Notes: generated from the sequence alone by a model not told the origin. Counted from the first letter of the stretch, positions 46,972 through 60,519 are shown. The stretch: DNA of 64,000 nucleotides from Populus alba (GCF_005239225.2 NC_133295.1:15066001-15130000), one strand, 5' to 3'. Numbers and translations are program-made.

Positions 46972-49187
46972 ATGGAGACCTTGTGGAAGCTTTTATATTT
47001 GCTGGAGCCTGCACCTGTTACCCTTATAGTGACAGCAGTGGCCGTGACATTTGGGTCTGCTTTTCGAGCTTTAAATTATGGGAAAGAGATGGAGAGGAAT
47101 CTTGACTTGTCTGAAGCATCCATTACATTGGATAGGTCTCAAGCGCTAATGATCCCAATAATGAGTTCTTGCAGTTTGCTTTTGATGTTTTACCTGTTTT
47201 CGTCTGTCTCCCAACTCCTTACTGCATTCACAGCCATTGCCTCTGTTTCATCTCTTTTCTTCTGCCTCTCTCCTTTTGTTGCCTATATAAAGTCACATTA
47301 TGGCTTGGCAGACCCATTTGTGTCCCGTTGCTGTGCAAAGTCATTTACAAGAATCGAAGGGTTATTGTTGCTATCATGCTCTCTTACTGTTGCAGCCTGG
47401 CTTGTATCTGGGCATTGGATATTGAACAATCTGTTGGGTATTTCAATTTGCATTGCATTTGTGAGTCATGTACGCCTTCCAAACATCAAAATTTGTGCAA
47501 TGCTCCTCGCATGCTTGTTCGTATATGACATATTCTGGGTGTTCTACTCAGAGAGATTTTTTGGTGCCAATGTCATGGTGTCAGTGGCGACTCAGCAAGC
47601 ATCGAATCCTGTTCATACAGTGGCTAATAGTTTGAGTCTTCCAGGGTTGCAATTGATTACAAAGAAGCTTGAGTTGCCTGTGAAAATAGTCTTCCCCCGA
47701 AATTTGTTCAGTAGTACAGCTCCAGGAGGAAATACTACAGATTTCATGATGCTTGGCCTTGGGGACATGGTATGTTAGGATTTCTTGTTAGTGTTCTTGC
47801 ATGGCATTTTTCAAGTCAATAAGAAATGCGCCATTCCCCCACCAAAATGCAGCGAGGTGGTTGCATCAAAGTTTCTGCATAAAGTTTTCATAGATGGACT
47901 GTTGGTCATTTTGGGACTTGATTTTCTGTTCTGTTTGAAAACAATGACCACGGCATCTGTATAGTATTAGCCCCAATCCCCCTCCAATGGACTGATCTTT
48001 GTTACGCATTCTTTTGTTAAAGATGGTGACTAAGCCGTCCATTGTCCAATCATGCTAAATATCAGTTCTCTATATTTTCTTGTTGCATCCTGTTCTTGGA
48101 TTGCTTGGTCCATCGTTGATCTGCAGCCTCTAATCCCTTGATTGGATTTGCATACAATTTTTAGTTCAGACATCACAGGAAGACTCTTTGCATCGTTAGT
48201 TCAGATTGTATCCACAGGAGCCCATGGTTCTACATCTTTTTACTTTGCATGTAGATGTAAAATGATGAATACACAAGATCTTTAGGACCCATTGGTCAAA
48301 AATCTTCATAATCATTACGCCTCTGGTTATACCTTGTTTCTTCTACCTTTCCAGTTCACAGGCCTTCCACAAACTGATTGTCAATGTTGCTGTCTTTCTC
48401 TCCAACTTATTGTTTCTTGTAGTGACTAAAAGCTAAGCTGTTATGAATAATGATCTTACTGCCCTGCTTGCTTGGAAAATGAAGTTGTGAATCCTTTGCA
48501 ACTTCATTTTGGTAAAGATATTCGTTAAATTTATTTGCACACTCATGCTTGCACACCAAAATCTTACTAGGTTTTTTCCAAATGGAGAATATGATTTTGG
48601 CATGTTGTGCTTTTCCGAGAGAAAATATTGAAAGATGTGACATTTTATTTCAATAATGTTGTTCTTGCAGGCTATTCCTGCCATGCTTCTAGCTTTAGTT
48701 CTTTGTTGTGACTACCGAAAGAGCAGAGATCCGGTGAATCTCTTGGATTTATATTCTTCCAAGGGACAAAAATATATATGGTATGCTCTTCCTGGGTATG
48801 CCATTGGATTGGTAATCGCCTTAGCAGCTGGTGTCCTGACTCGCTCACCCCAACCTGCACTTCTCTATCTGGTACATCTATCGCCAATGTATTTATTTGT
48901 TGCTTGAATATTGTAGTTGGAATATACCTGCCTATGCTTGAGTGTTGGATTGCACAACTTTGTCTTTATTTTTTGAGCTTTCGGCTGTAAGAGGTCGAAA
49001 AACATATTTGTATTTCTCCTGAGTTTTTCCTTTCTTGTTTTTTTGTTGATTTGCTTGATGGTGAATGTAGGTGCCTTCAACCCTTGGACCTGTTATTGTT
49101 GTCTCTTGGTTTAGGAGGGAACTGCCCGAGTTGTGGGAAGGAAGCATGTCTAATGTCAATGACAAAGCACGCCAAATACAAGTTTGA
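46972..49187 (+). CDS. SPPL1: Signal peptide peptidase-like intramembrane protease (SPPL1 type)
   Basis: Aspartic protease of the presenilin/SPP family (A22B) that cuts type II membrane segments inside the bilayer of endomembranes. Three exons (46972-47769, 48671-48871, 49071-49187; GT-AG introns) give 371 residues, a usual length for plant SPPL1-type proteins, which lack the large PA domain of other SPPLs. About nine hydrophobic segments span the protein. The two catalytic motifs are intact: YD in VYDIFW (185-186) and GLGD (262-265), with the QPAL motif (327-330) near the C-terminus. Exon 2 starts right after GLGDM. The leader has a long intron and two uORFs. The N-terminal METLWKLLYLLEPAP matches my recollection of the Arabidopsis SPPL1 start. 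Substrates are not deducible. Confidence 0.95.
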
Positions 49188-49909
49188 GCCCACCTCTGCT
49201 GTTTGCACCATGGAGTTTAGTGGGCAAGCTAAAAGTTGTAAATTCACCAGGAAATTCAATCCATGAAAAACTTAAACAAGAGAATCAACAATTTGATGTT
49301 TACTTAATTGTATTTGACTCTTCGCACAACCACTTCAAATGTCACAGATGAAAGAAGGGAAGGAAATTTATCTACACTAATTTTAGGATTATTTCAGAGA
49401 TTTAAAAGATAATCACATCATTAATTGATCAATTTACATGCACCTACAAGAACATAAAGGATTTCTTTGGGACTAGACGAGATCTCCTGTTATTCTTTAA
49501 TCGATCAGATTTGTATTCGATCTTCGAATATTATTGATTTGATATGGTTACCCAGGTTGTTCCCGAACTATTGTCAAGCGTTGCTCCTTTTCCCTTTGAT
49601 CAATCCCCTCTTACAAGACCGTCTCTTGAGCCATGCTGTTGGAGGAAGGATAATCAATTAATGACTAGCCCTGATTTAACATTTAATATGATTTATAAGG
49701 ACCACAATGACATTTGTTCTTTAAATATTGGTTTGGGCCTTGGCTCTTAGGGTTTGGACAATAAAATAAATAAAGATGTTTAAACAATAATAAAGTAAAT
49801 TTAGATTAACTTCACTAATAAAACATTTTTTGAAATATAAAATTAAAAAAACTGCAAAAAACCAAAATAAAATCAAAAAATTCAAGGTCCAATAACAAAT
49901 ATTAGCCTC
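49188..49909. other. 3' flank of the SPPL1-type gene
   Basis: Likely 3' UTR up to about 49450, then AT-rich intergenic DNA. No gene is seen. Confidence 0.55.
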
Positions 49910-51470
49910 ATTCTTTTTATTTTGACTTTTTTAGTCCGGCAAGTTTTTAAAATTGATATTTTTTTATATAATTTTATTATTTAATATTAAATTGAATTTC
50001 TTGATTGAATCCATATTTAAAACTTAATGTGTTGTGAATTTGAGAGATTAACTCAGATTTAAAATATTTATTTAGATTCATTTTTGTATTTTTTTTTTCT
50101 ACACTCATTTTTTTCCAGTTTCATTCTCCAAAACTTGATTTAATCGGAGATTAGGCTTCGTTATTTTTTTTTTATTTTCTTTCTATTGAAACTTTCATTA
50201 ATTTTGAAAATGGTCCAGATTTTCTCATATCTTTTTTATTTTTTTTTTATTTATTAGATTTAGCTTCTTTTTAAAGAATCTTTTTTAATTAAATTAAATG
50301 AGTTGTTCAATATTAGTTTTAAAAAATATATTATTTAATATGTCATCATCTATAATTTTTTAAGTTCATAAAAAAATTATCTTAGCCGCAGCACTGCGCG
50401 GGCCAAAAATTCATTTGTTTTATTTTTATTTTTTTAATTGTATGTTTTTTAGTTTCATTCTTTAACATTTAGTTTAATTAGAAATTGAGAACTAATTTTT
50501 TTTGTTTTCTATATAAATTTTCATTAATTTTGAAAAAGAAGGATATCCACAGGAAATAAAAAAAAAAAAACCCAGTTTATTTAGTATAGAAATAATGTCA
50601 TTAGCTATATATTCAATTCAATGTTATATATATAACCAAACATTATACTCATAACATTCCTGCATGCAGAACCTATTTGGTGTGAGAAAAGTATCGTATA
50701 TTTGTTTTTATTTAATGTGGATTGTAATAATAAATTAATGTTTTTTCACTTCATTAGCAAAACCAGTTAACTAATCTTAAAGGATAGAGGAAGCTTTTAA
50801 CGATTCCATTTATCATTTTAGAATTATTTGGGAATAACTCGGTTTTTTAATGATTTTTTGCATAATTAAATTATTATTTTTTTTTGCATTATCAAGCTTT
50901 TTAATTAGATTTTTTTATTTTATTTTTCAACATTAAATTAAACTTTTTAATTGATTTCAAGTTTAAATTTAAAAATATTGTGAATTTAAGAGCTTAACTC
51001 AAGTTTAGAAGATTCGTATAATTTTTTAAAAACTCATCTTTTTTTAGTTTTATCATTTAGCATATATTTTGATTGTATATTGAGTTTCATAATTTATCTA
51101 TTTAATTTTTTATATATAATATTTTTCATTGATTTTAAAAATTACCTGGTTCTTCTAGTTTTTTTTATTTGTTGTTTTTTTGTTATATTCATCTTATTGT
51201 TAAATATTTTTTTAAAAATAAAATAAAATTAATTATTTAATATTTATCTTTTAAAAAATATTATCTAGTATATCAACATCTCCATTTGTTTTTTACATTT
51301 CTCTAAAGGTTAGAGAAAAAATATTTGGCTTGCGATAGAGCATGAGTAAAAAATTCTTTTGTTTTATTTTCTAAGATTATATTTTTTCTGTTTTATTTTT
51401 TAATATTTTATTTATTTAAAAATTGTGCTCCATAATTATTATTTTTGGCTTTCTATGTAACTAATAGTAC
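49910..51470 (-). repeat. Tandem AT-rich repeat, about 0.93-kb unit, family shared with 10 kb
   Basis: Segments at about 49910-50580 and 50850-51470 repeat in the same order: a TTGAATTTCTTGATTGAATC-like word, GTTGTGAATTTGAGAGATTAA, a T-rich stretch, ATATGTCATCATCT / ATATCAACATCT, then a motif centred on GCACTGCGCGGGCC (clear in the first unit, eroded in the second). The inverse complement occurs at 9990-10870. It has no ORFs. The GC-rich motif in an extremely AT-rich body is distinctive. Terminal structures could not be fixed. Confidence 0.55.
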
Positions 51471-51704
51471 TACTATAAATTATCTTATTATCATGTGGGA
51501 TTATCCCATGACAGATTGCACGCTCTTGTCTCCTCGTTTTCACCATAGTCTACTCCGAAACCTCTCTCTCTTTCTCTTCATTTTGTTCTCCAAGAACCGA
51601 ACAACACAAAAAGCCTCTTTCAAATTCAATCTCATTTAACAGAGCTCCTATCCCCATTTTCTATTTTTCACTCCATAATTTCATAATTAAACCCAAACCC
51701 GGAT

Positions 51705-54700
51705 ATGGTATCAGCAATGGCTGCCACGTGTTCTCCGACCTCTCTCCAGCTTCGATTAGCCTTCAACTGCCATAACTGTAGACGATCACCTGCAACACTC
51801 ACACGGGCTTGTGTGAGGAAGAAGAAGATTGATAGTAACCTTCGCTTTCTCTTTCTGTCTCAAAATGAACCGCGACGTAATGGGAGTTCGTGGGTCGTGT
51901 CGAGTTCGTGGACTGATTCGGATAATGGGAGTGATGAGTCTATTGAGAATCAGAGAAAGAAATGGTTTGGAGGTAAAGATGTGCACATTTTGATTTTTGG
52001 CCTTTTGTTTTGTTAATTTTGAGAATTGAATGATGGGTTTTATTTTTCTAAGCTTGTAAAGCAAAATGTAGCTCTCTCGAGTGGGTTAAAGTTAGCCCAT
52101 TTGGCAAAATGTTTCATTTTTGTTTTTGTTTTTGTGGTAGTTTTGGGAAATAAATTATGAATATGAGGGGTTTTTTATATTAAATTGTGGAATGTAGTAG
52201 CTCTTTCAAGGGTGTTAATTTCAGGGTGCGAGGAAAAGTTTCTTAATAGTAATCATATTAGTGAATGGTATTGTGTAAACGCAAACAAAGTTATTATCTT
52301 TGTTGCTGTTGATTCCGTTGATACTTGCTTTGTATATGAACTCTTTTGTTGGGTTATTATTGCTGCATTTTCGTGTGAAAGTGAGAATGGTTTTAAAGGT
52401 TTCATTTGTGCCTTTTTATGGACTAATTACACTTTGGAAGTAGTTTGCTTTCAGGCATGGTTGGAGCTGGAGTAGCTGGGGTCATCCTATTTGCGGGGCT
52501 TACCTTTGCAGCATTGTCTTTAAGCAAGCGGAGCACTTCCAGTAAGTGGCTGCCTCTATTCTTAGAAGAATTTAAATGACCAGTGCTGATAAAAATATAT
52601 GAAAACTTTATATCATCAGATGTTATTTTTCCTTCTGAAAAAATGAAATGAAAGAAAGAACAGATTTCCAATTGTATGCTATCACAATCTTCTGGCTACT
52701 GTTGCCTAATCTTTTGGTCTGAATGTCATGTGCTTAATAAACAAATGGGCTTTACTAGAATGTATGCATCTCTTGAATTTTTCTTCTCCTTGGTGTTCAA
52801 CCAATGCAGTGCTTAATTATAATGTTACATACAGGACCAAAACAAGAGATGGAACCATTCACAACTCAGCAGGAAGTTTCATTGGTCTCTGACAAGGAGG
52901 ATGATAAAGTTGAGGAGAGTGAAAGCGAGGAAAGCAAGAAAGGTATAGAAACGGATCTTTCTTCATCTCCAGAACTTAACGAAGCACCCAGTGAAAATAA
53001 ACTTGGTGACAATAAGGAGACCTCTGTAGACAGTGTTGATTATGCTACTAGGGTCAGTGATACTGTTGATAATGAGTCTGTTCAAGAAAATTTGCAATAT
53101 GAATCAAATTTTGATGACAAATCTGTTGCTTCTGAAACAACAACCAGCTCAGAGAATTTGCTCAGTTCTGATATTAGTGCAAGTTCCCCTATATCAACCT
53201 TCGAAATAGAACAAAACCCTGTTAATGTAGAACCTAGCAATGTGCCAGATTTAACAAATCTTAACACAGACCACCAGAGTGAATCGCCTGCCTCAAAGAT
53301 AGATGAGAATTCTGACTCATCGTTGAATTCTTCTAATTCCATCATTTGTGAACCCAGTGAGCCTGTGGGTGTGAAAATTTCAGAGAGTTCACCCATGGAT
53401 ACAAGTTCAGATCCTCAAATTGTCTCCCAAGATGATATGGAGACTGTAGCCTCATTTTTAACCAAAGTAAATCTTGATCTGAGCAACACAACCCAGGATT
53501 CAGCTGAGAGAAATAGTTCTTCCCTGGAAGTGAATCACTTAGATGAAAGAGATTCCTCAGAAACAATTTCCGAGTCAGCTTCAGTCGACCCATTTGCAAA
53601 CACAGACGTCATTATTGCTAGTAACGAGATGAAGGAAAGCAAACCATTTTTTGAACCACCAACTCCTGAAATTTCCTTCTCAGCTGGTATACCTGCTCCA
53701 TCAGCAGTTTCTGCAGCCTTGCAGGTGCTTCCTGGAAAGGTTCTAGTTCCTGCAGTTGTTGATCAGGTTCAGGGGCAGGTATTAGCTGCACTGCAAGTTT
53801 TGAAGGTACTTCTTTGCTATCGTTTTTGCTTCTCATTATTTTAGAGGATGATGAGGCAATCAGCGTGTATAACCTGTACAGATAAATGAGGACAACCAGT
53901 TTGAAATTCCTTTGAACTGCAATTTCAGGTTATTGAGGCTGATATTCAATCCAGTGATCTATGCACCCGGCGTGAATTTGCTCGTTGGTTAGTGGCTGCT
54001 AGCAGTGCTCTTTCAAGGTATGCATCTTTCTTGTTAGTATTGCTTGTCTAGCACTGAGCTTGAGGATGAGCACCCAACTAGCAATGCAAAGTGTTTATCA
54101 GAAGCTCAGAATACATGTTTTGACTGCCTTCTAATTGCTTGAAGGAGCACGGTGTCAAAAGTATATCCTGCGATGTACATTGAGAATTTTACTGAACTTG
54201 CATTTGATGATATCACGCCTGATGACCCTGATTTTTCATCCATTCAAGGTTCAAACTTCATTTCTGAGCTTCATTTGAAATTTTAGTAACAAGGCTTTAT
54301 TCCACTGCATTACAGTTATTAACCGAGTTGTATCTTTTTCAGGCTTAGCTGAAGCAGGACTTATCTCAAGCAAGCTTTCAAGTGGTGGTTTGCTTTCTTC
54401 TTCAGTTGAAAACCGAGGTCCATTTTACTTTGCTGCTGAAAGGTGATAGCAGTTTTACCTTGTAATATCAACTGTGTTGATTCTGATACCCTGTTAAATT
54501 GTTAATGAATAGAGTATTCTTTTCACTGTTAGACTGGTTTTTGTCCTTTGTAGAATTAGCGCACCTATGTGCTTACCCTGTTAAATTGTATTTTATTAGT
54601 ATTGATGCTACATATATGAAGATGCTATCTATCCCTGGCATTATGGTGTTGTGCAAGAGACCTCAGTGCAAAATTTTTCCTCTGCCTACCTTGTCATGCA

Positions 54701-56518
54701 TTATGTGCTATATCATTCTGATAATTTACCATGGAAAATCTTGCTCTATATTCTTCTTTTGGGATCTTTCTGTCTTCTATTTCAAATATGTGGTTCAATA
54801 TTACTATTTACAATATTATGATTTCTCATTGTTGCTGTAATCATCAAGTTTTACCATTGCAGCCCTTTGTCACGCCAGGATCTTGTCAGTTGGAAGATGG
54901 CCCTTGAGAAAAGACAACTTCCAGAAGCTGATAAAAAGGTTGGAACCTTTTTTTTTCTTAATCTGTCTCTTTTGCTACTCTGTCAGTACATAGTCAAAGT
55001 TTTATCGGTCAGTTTTGTGTCATCTTCACTTTGCAATCATTTACAGATGCTGTACAAAGTTTCTGGGTTCAGAGATATTGACAAGTTAAACCCGGATGCA
55101 TGGCCTGCTCTTGCGGCTGACTTGTCTGCAGGAGATCAAGGAATTATATCACTTGCATTTGGTGAGTCATGTTAGCCTATGATCGTAGTTTATTAATTTT
55201 CTGTTAAGTTGGATAATTGAGATGCCTCAACGCACCAACCCTCACCTTTGTGTCTTCCAAAAGGTTGCACAAGATTGTTCCAGCCAGATAAACCTGTCAC
55301 AAAGGCCCAAGCTGCTGTTGCCCTTGCAACTGGTGAGGCTTCTGACATAGTTAGTGAGGAGCTTGCACGAATTGAAGCAGAAGCTGTGGCAGAAAATGTT
55401 GTTTCTGCCCACAATGCTCTAGTAGCTCAAGTTGAACAGGATGTAAATGCAAGTTTTGAGAAGGAGCTTTCCATTGAGAGGGAAAAGATTAATGCTATAG
55501 AGAAAATGGCTGAAGAGGCAAGGTGTGAATTAGAAACATTAAGAGCTGAGAGAGAGAAGGATGATATTGCCTTGATGAAGGAGCGTGCTGCTATTGAATC
55601 TGAAATGGAAGTTCTTTCAAAGTTAAGGCGTGAATTGGAGGAGCAATTGCAAAGCCTTTTGAGCAACAAGGTGGAGATATCATATGAAAAGCAAAGGATT
55701 AGCAAACTTGAAAAAGAAGCAGAGAGTGAAAAGCAGGAGATCTCTAGATTACAGTATGACCTAGAGGTTGAGCGGAAAGCCTTGTCAATGGCCAGGTAAG
55801 AAAGTAATAATTGTCTTTGGCATGATTCGCCGATTTAAACCTGCAATGGAGTTATCATGTTGTCATCAACTTATGTAAGGGATAGCTAAAACCATACTAT
55901 GACTAATTACAACCTTAATTTTTTTTTTTTTTTTTATTATTATTATCATCATTCAGGGCATGGGCTGAAGACGAGGCAAAAAGAGCGAGAGAGCAGGCAA
56001 AAGCCCTTGAAGAGGCTAGATATAGGTGGGAGAAGCATGGCATCAAGGTGGTAGTTGACAGTGATCTTAATGAAGAGAGTTCTACTGGAGTTACATGGCT
56101 GACTGCTGGAAAGCAAGTCTCTTCTGTTGAAGGAACTGTTAACAGGGCTGAGAACTTGGTGGACAGGCTCAAGCTAATGGCAGATGACATTAGAGGGAGA
56201 TCTCGAGTAGTACTTGATAAAATCATAGAGAAAATACTGGTCTTAATCTCAGTTCTGAAGGAGTGGATTGTAGAGGCATGCGCAAGGACCAAAGAACTTA
56301 AAGAAGCCACCATCTCAAAGACATGGGCATCAATACACGAGTTGCAGCAGAACACAACTGAATTTAGTTCTGCCATCAAGGAGAAGGCGATAGGATCAAT
56401 GCAAGAGTTGAAGCAACACACCGCAGAATTTGGTTCAGCTGTCAAGGAAAGCACAAAGCGGGTGACAGAAGATTGCAGGGAAGGAGTGGAGAAACTGACG
56501 CAGAAGTTCAAATCCTGA
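51705..56518 (+). CDS. SLH-domain and coiled-coil protein, probably plastid membrane (AT5G23890-like)
   Basis: Ten exons (51705-51972, 52455-52541, 52835-53805, 53929-54017, 54145-54248, 54343-54442, 54863-54938, 55047-55161, 55264-55795, 55957-56518) give 967 residues. Order: a Ser/Thr/Arg-rich N-terminus like a transit peptide (1-60); one glycine-rich membrane segment at about 91-113 (VGAGVAGVILFAGLTFAALS); a long acidic Ser-rich low-complexity region (120-410); an SLH-like region (about 443-640, with FTELAFDDITPDDPDF and GFRDIDKLNPDAWP); a strong coiled coil rich in Glu/Lys (about 640-810); and a C-terminal amphipathic helical region with two related ELQQNTTEFSSAIKEK-type repeats. Plant SLH proteins of this kind are thought to reside in plastid membranes; the molecular role is not established. 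The exon model closes in frame throughout. Intron 9 ends in a long T/ATT run. Confidence 0.88.
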
Positions 56519-57230
56519 ATACTCCCCCAGACCCCCCGTCCCTTCCCACTGTGCCAGTAATAAATTTTGCAGGCAACTTTTACCGAGAAATTAGTGATGT
56601 AATAATATTCATTGTATCAACTTACATAATCTTCACCCTCATTTGGAAGATATTTAATGGGTGCAGACACAAATTATCATCTCAACCCGTGAAATGGAAA
56701 TGATTTCTGCTCCGTGAGATTTGTGTGGATATCCATCCTTTGAATTTGGAGAATTGCATGGGCATCAGTCTTCTGATTATACTGCTAACCATTACATGAT
56801 CAGCGATGTTCAAACATGCAGATTTCACTTCTAATCAAGAATTCCGCTATGATTTTTACCGAGATTCTATGGTTCTTCACTATTCTCGCACCCCAAAATG
56901 CAAGATTGATAGCTTAAACGCATGTATCTCTCAAATGTTTGTGCAGCTTGGGACCTACCCGTGCCAGGTTTATGTCGTGTTTGATATGCTTAGTTAATTG
57001 TTTGACATGTTAGATAAAAAAATTGAAGTTAATTTCCATAATCACCCATTCAAATAGCCGCAATTAATTTAAACACATACAGATCATAAACGAGGTGCAT
57101 GACATTTAGTTCTGGATTAAAAAGCAACAAAATTTCCTGCAAATTAAAATAACAAGCTTCCGAGCATTGTGTCTCTAAACAACACCGTTCCTCTAACTAG
57201 CATCTAATAGCCAGAGACTACAAAATCAAA
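56519..57230. other. Convergent spacer between the SLH gene and eL36
   Basis: It holds the 3' UTRs of two genes facing each other. A short out-of-frame ORF that begins inside the last SLH exon (56473-56703) encodes a very hydrophobic stretch at about 56595-56660. No splice evidence joins it to the gene. No other gene is seen. Confidence 0.55.
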
Positions 57231-57902
57231 TCACTTTTTCTTCTCACCACCTCCAGCAGCCCTGCAAGAAACGTTACCGCGAAAGGCAATAATAAATCAT
57301 TAGATAGAATAAGAGATTGGATTTCAAGTACATTTACAGATCTATTAAACATATTAGCTACAGCAACAAAAGGAAAATTGAATATCCAAGAAGCTTACCT
57401 CATCTTGCGGAGAACATTGGACATCTCCTCACGCTTCCTCTTAGCTCTCTTGTGCGTCCCAAGCTTTCTCTTAGCAACCTTCAAAGCACGCTTGTCCTTG
57501 CCAACCTTGAGGAGCTCGGTGATCCTCTTCTCGTAAGGCGCAAAGCCAGCAACTTCCCTGATCAAACTCCTGACAAAGAGAACTCTTTTGCTAGATTTCT
57601 GCACTCAACACATGCATGGGGAAGAGACCATCTCACAATATCAGCAATTTATTATACAAAAAAATAATAAAGTCCCATTGAGCAAATTGTTAATCTCAAA
57701 CAATTCAACATAGACAGTCTCCTTTCAAGAGTATAATGTAACTCCAAAACCAGATTAAACAAATTGAACAGTGAAACTTGCATGATATAACGTTACTTAC
57801 CCCTTTGCGATCAGAAGGACGTGGAGCTAAATCCTTCTTCGTGACTACATGCCCCTTATTCAAACCCACAAAAAGACCCGTATTTGGCTGTTTTGGAGCC
57901 AT
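57231..57902 (-). CDS. RPL36: 60S ribosomal protein eL36
   Basis: Structural protein of the cytosolic large ribosomal subunit. Three coding exons (57801-57902, 57399-57598, 57231-57261) with GT-AG introns give 110 residues, the usual eL36 length. It starts [18 protein letters not shown] and contains the conserved Lys/Arg-rich core ([35 protein letters not shown]) and ends GGGEKKK. The ATG lies two bases after an acceptor (TGTTTCAG|CA), which shows a 5' UTR intron; a matching donor GAGCCAAG|GTACC is near 58490. Introns at these places are typical of plant RPL36 genes. It converges with the SLH gene. Confidence 0.97.
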
Positions 57903-58545
57903 TGCTGAAACAGCAAAGATTAATTCAGCACATAATCAAAACAACATCACGACGTTAAACGAATCAAATTCAAACCACAAAAAATCCAAGTACTGAAATC
58001 ACAAAGTTAGCTCATTCTACTCCAACTACATTCCAACCTATACAACACAAAACAAAGAACACCAAGCTTCCATAGCACAAATCATAATAATGCATAAACG
58101 CGTTCTCAAAACTGTATCCAAAAGAGAGAGAGAAAAGGCCTGATATGAATAACAATGTAACCAACAAACAGGAGATCACAAATATTTACAATCAAATTAG
58201 CAAACGAATGGGAAAAAAAATCGGCTTTATATCAACAATATATATATAATAAATCTTGGTGATGCGCTTAAAAGTGCTTGGAGAATTACATCTCGAAAGC
58301 TACACAAACAGACTAAGCCCTGAGACATGAAAATGATCAGAATAAGGCTGCATATTGGTGTAAAGATTCCATTTTTTTACAACCTAAAACAAGTTTAATA
58401 TCAAGAAAGAAAGGCAATTTACAGCTACATGAATAGATAAAGCCCAAAAGGGCTCAACGAAAGAAGAGCATGGATTTAACGACGGTACCTTGGCTCAAAT
58501 CAATAGCAGCGGCAAGTATGAGCGGAAGCAGGGAAGCAGGAAAGC

Positions 58546-58573
58546 TAGGGTTATTACAGTCTACTGGTTTATA
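58546..58573 (-). promoter_or_regulatory. Telo-box and TATA-like promoter of eL36
   Basis: The minus strand carries TATAAA (58568-58573) followed 15 bp downstream by the telo-box AACCCTA (58546-58552), a motif characteristic of plant ribosomal-protein promoters and coordinated growth expression. Together with the spliced leader this marks the eL36 transcription start region, around 58540. Confidence 0.65.
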
Positions 58574-58619
58574 AGAGAAAGGTAAGGGGTAATGTAGTCT
58601 TTTAAGCTTGTTAGGGAAA

Positions 58620-60519
58620 GGGCTTCTAGTTTCCTTTGTAAATGGGCTTAGACAAAAAAAATAAAGTGTTCAAACTAATCTAGAATTCACATTAAGTGTT
58701 CCAGTTCAGTTGGAAGTTGCTAAAGGGGCAAAAACTTTAATATAAGTCCCAATTCTAGATGGGGGAATTTCACATTAAGTGTTCAAACTAGTTTTAGTTT
58801 TCTTATCTAGATTAAATCCTCGATATTATCGAAAAAAAATATTCTATTTGAAGAAAATAGTTTTCTATTTTTATTTGTTATTCAATATTAATAAGGTCTT
58901 TTAGTTTTTATATATATAAAAACATGATAAAATCTTGACAAGTGAAACATGACTAAAAAAAAATTAAATATTTAAATATCTTATTGGTTTTCAAAGGTTT
59001 TAACCGTGTAAGAAGTAATTGTTAATGAATTCCATCAATAATTCTCATGTCAAAATCCGTAATTGTAAATGAATTCCATGAATATTATATATTTATGCAT
59101 AGAAAAACCATTAATTGATATGCAGCTTGATGTTTTTGGTTATAAGTCGGTGAAAGAGTTCGGATTAAAAACTTAATTGAGAAATCCCATTTGAAGTCCG
59201 AATTAGAAGTTTCCTATTTCGTCAATCTTCACGGCCATTGATCACCCGGGATTTAATACTCTTGTAAAACATCTTCGGGCATTCGAAGACAATTTTAAAC
59301 AACAATTATTTAAACACTACACTCTCTCATTAGCTTGACGGGGATTCTATTGTTATCACATGATTGTGTGATTAGAGCTATAATTAAGACAGATTAATTT
59401 GCAACTGGAGCTATCCCGAAGCAAAACCAGGCTGGGCTTAAAAAATAACAAGAAAAAGTAAGAACCCAAGCGATTCGTTGACTTGATAATTTAATTGATT
59501 TGTTGATTAAAAACTCAGTTATAACCTTTTTATTATTTATTTATTTTTAACAAAAATAATATTTTTTTTTTTTTTAAAATAAAATTAATTTTAGTCAATC
59601 CAGTAACATAATTAAAACCCATAACATAACCTGTGCCTGATCGAAATTAAAAACTCAAGCTAGATGAAACTATTCATAGTAATTTGGTGGCATAGATTAG
59701 TAGTTGATGCCTCCACGAACAGGAACAACCATGTATGTCTGTCTCCTGAGCAAGGGAAGTTAGGCTAGCGTTTGAAGGAGATTGGTCCGGGTACTTCGAC
59801 CCACCCCTTTCGGTTTTCTATCTCAAAATGCTATCAACTATAATATTTTTTTTCAATTTATTTTATTTTATTTTATTTTTTAAAATTTGATTTATTTATT
59901 TCTTTTCAAAAATATTAGTAACTAGAATATTTTTTAATCTATTTTTTTTGCGTTAAAAAAAATCTAATTCAACCCTTTTTCTTTGTTGTTTATGAAACCG
60001 ATCATATATATATATATATATATATATATTTTCAAAAAAACCAGGGGAAGTTTCCTCCAACCCCTTGCAAAGAAAACGTTAAATTGGGAGCAAAAACCGT
60101 CCAAACAACCCATGCAAAGGTCCCATTACACAACAGCGTGAAAGACAGCATCCAAAGTAAACAGTTTAACTGAAATACCAAATATATTATCTTATAAATT
60201 AACGAATTATTAATTTCTCAAGTTAGAACTGTAAAAAATATTATCTAATCAAAATTATTAATATCTTTCATCACATTATAAATAATTAAATAAATCATAA
60301 TCATCCAAAGTATATTTTTGTTTAAATTAAATTAATCTCTTTAAAACGTTCTTATAATAATTTCCACATGTTAATATAAACAAATATATTTTGTATTAAA
60401 AAATATTGTGCATGGTCTTACCATCAACCTATCATGTGTCCATGTCCTCCCAACATGAACGAGTCCTCTCATCAAGTCTTCCGCCCTGTAAGAAAGTCGA
60501 CTCATAAGATTTAGAGGGT
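58620..60519. other. AT-rich intergenic DNA
   Basis: No gene is supported between the eL36 promoter and the MITE-like copy. There is an (AT)n run at about 60005-60031 and many T-rich runs. The small minus ORF at 60371-60574 has no recognisable domain. Confidence 0.55.
60005..60031. repeat. (AT)n microsatellite
   Basis: A perfect AT run of about 27 bp. Confidence 0.9.

Noticed and set aside
47169..47528. 119-codon plus ORF inside SPPL1-type exon 1 in another frame
   Set aside because: An out-of-frame shadow of the conserved protease exon. The main frame carries all family motifs.
57317..57667. 116-codon plus ORF antisense to eL36 exon 2
   Set aside because: A shadow of the conserved eL36 exon on the other strand. 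It has no family similarity of its own that I recognise.
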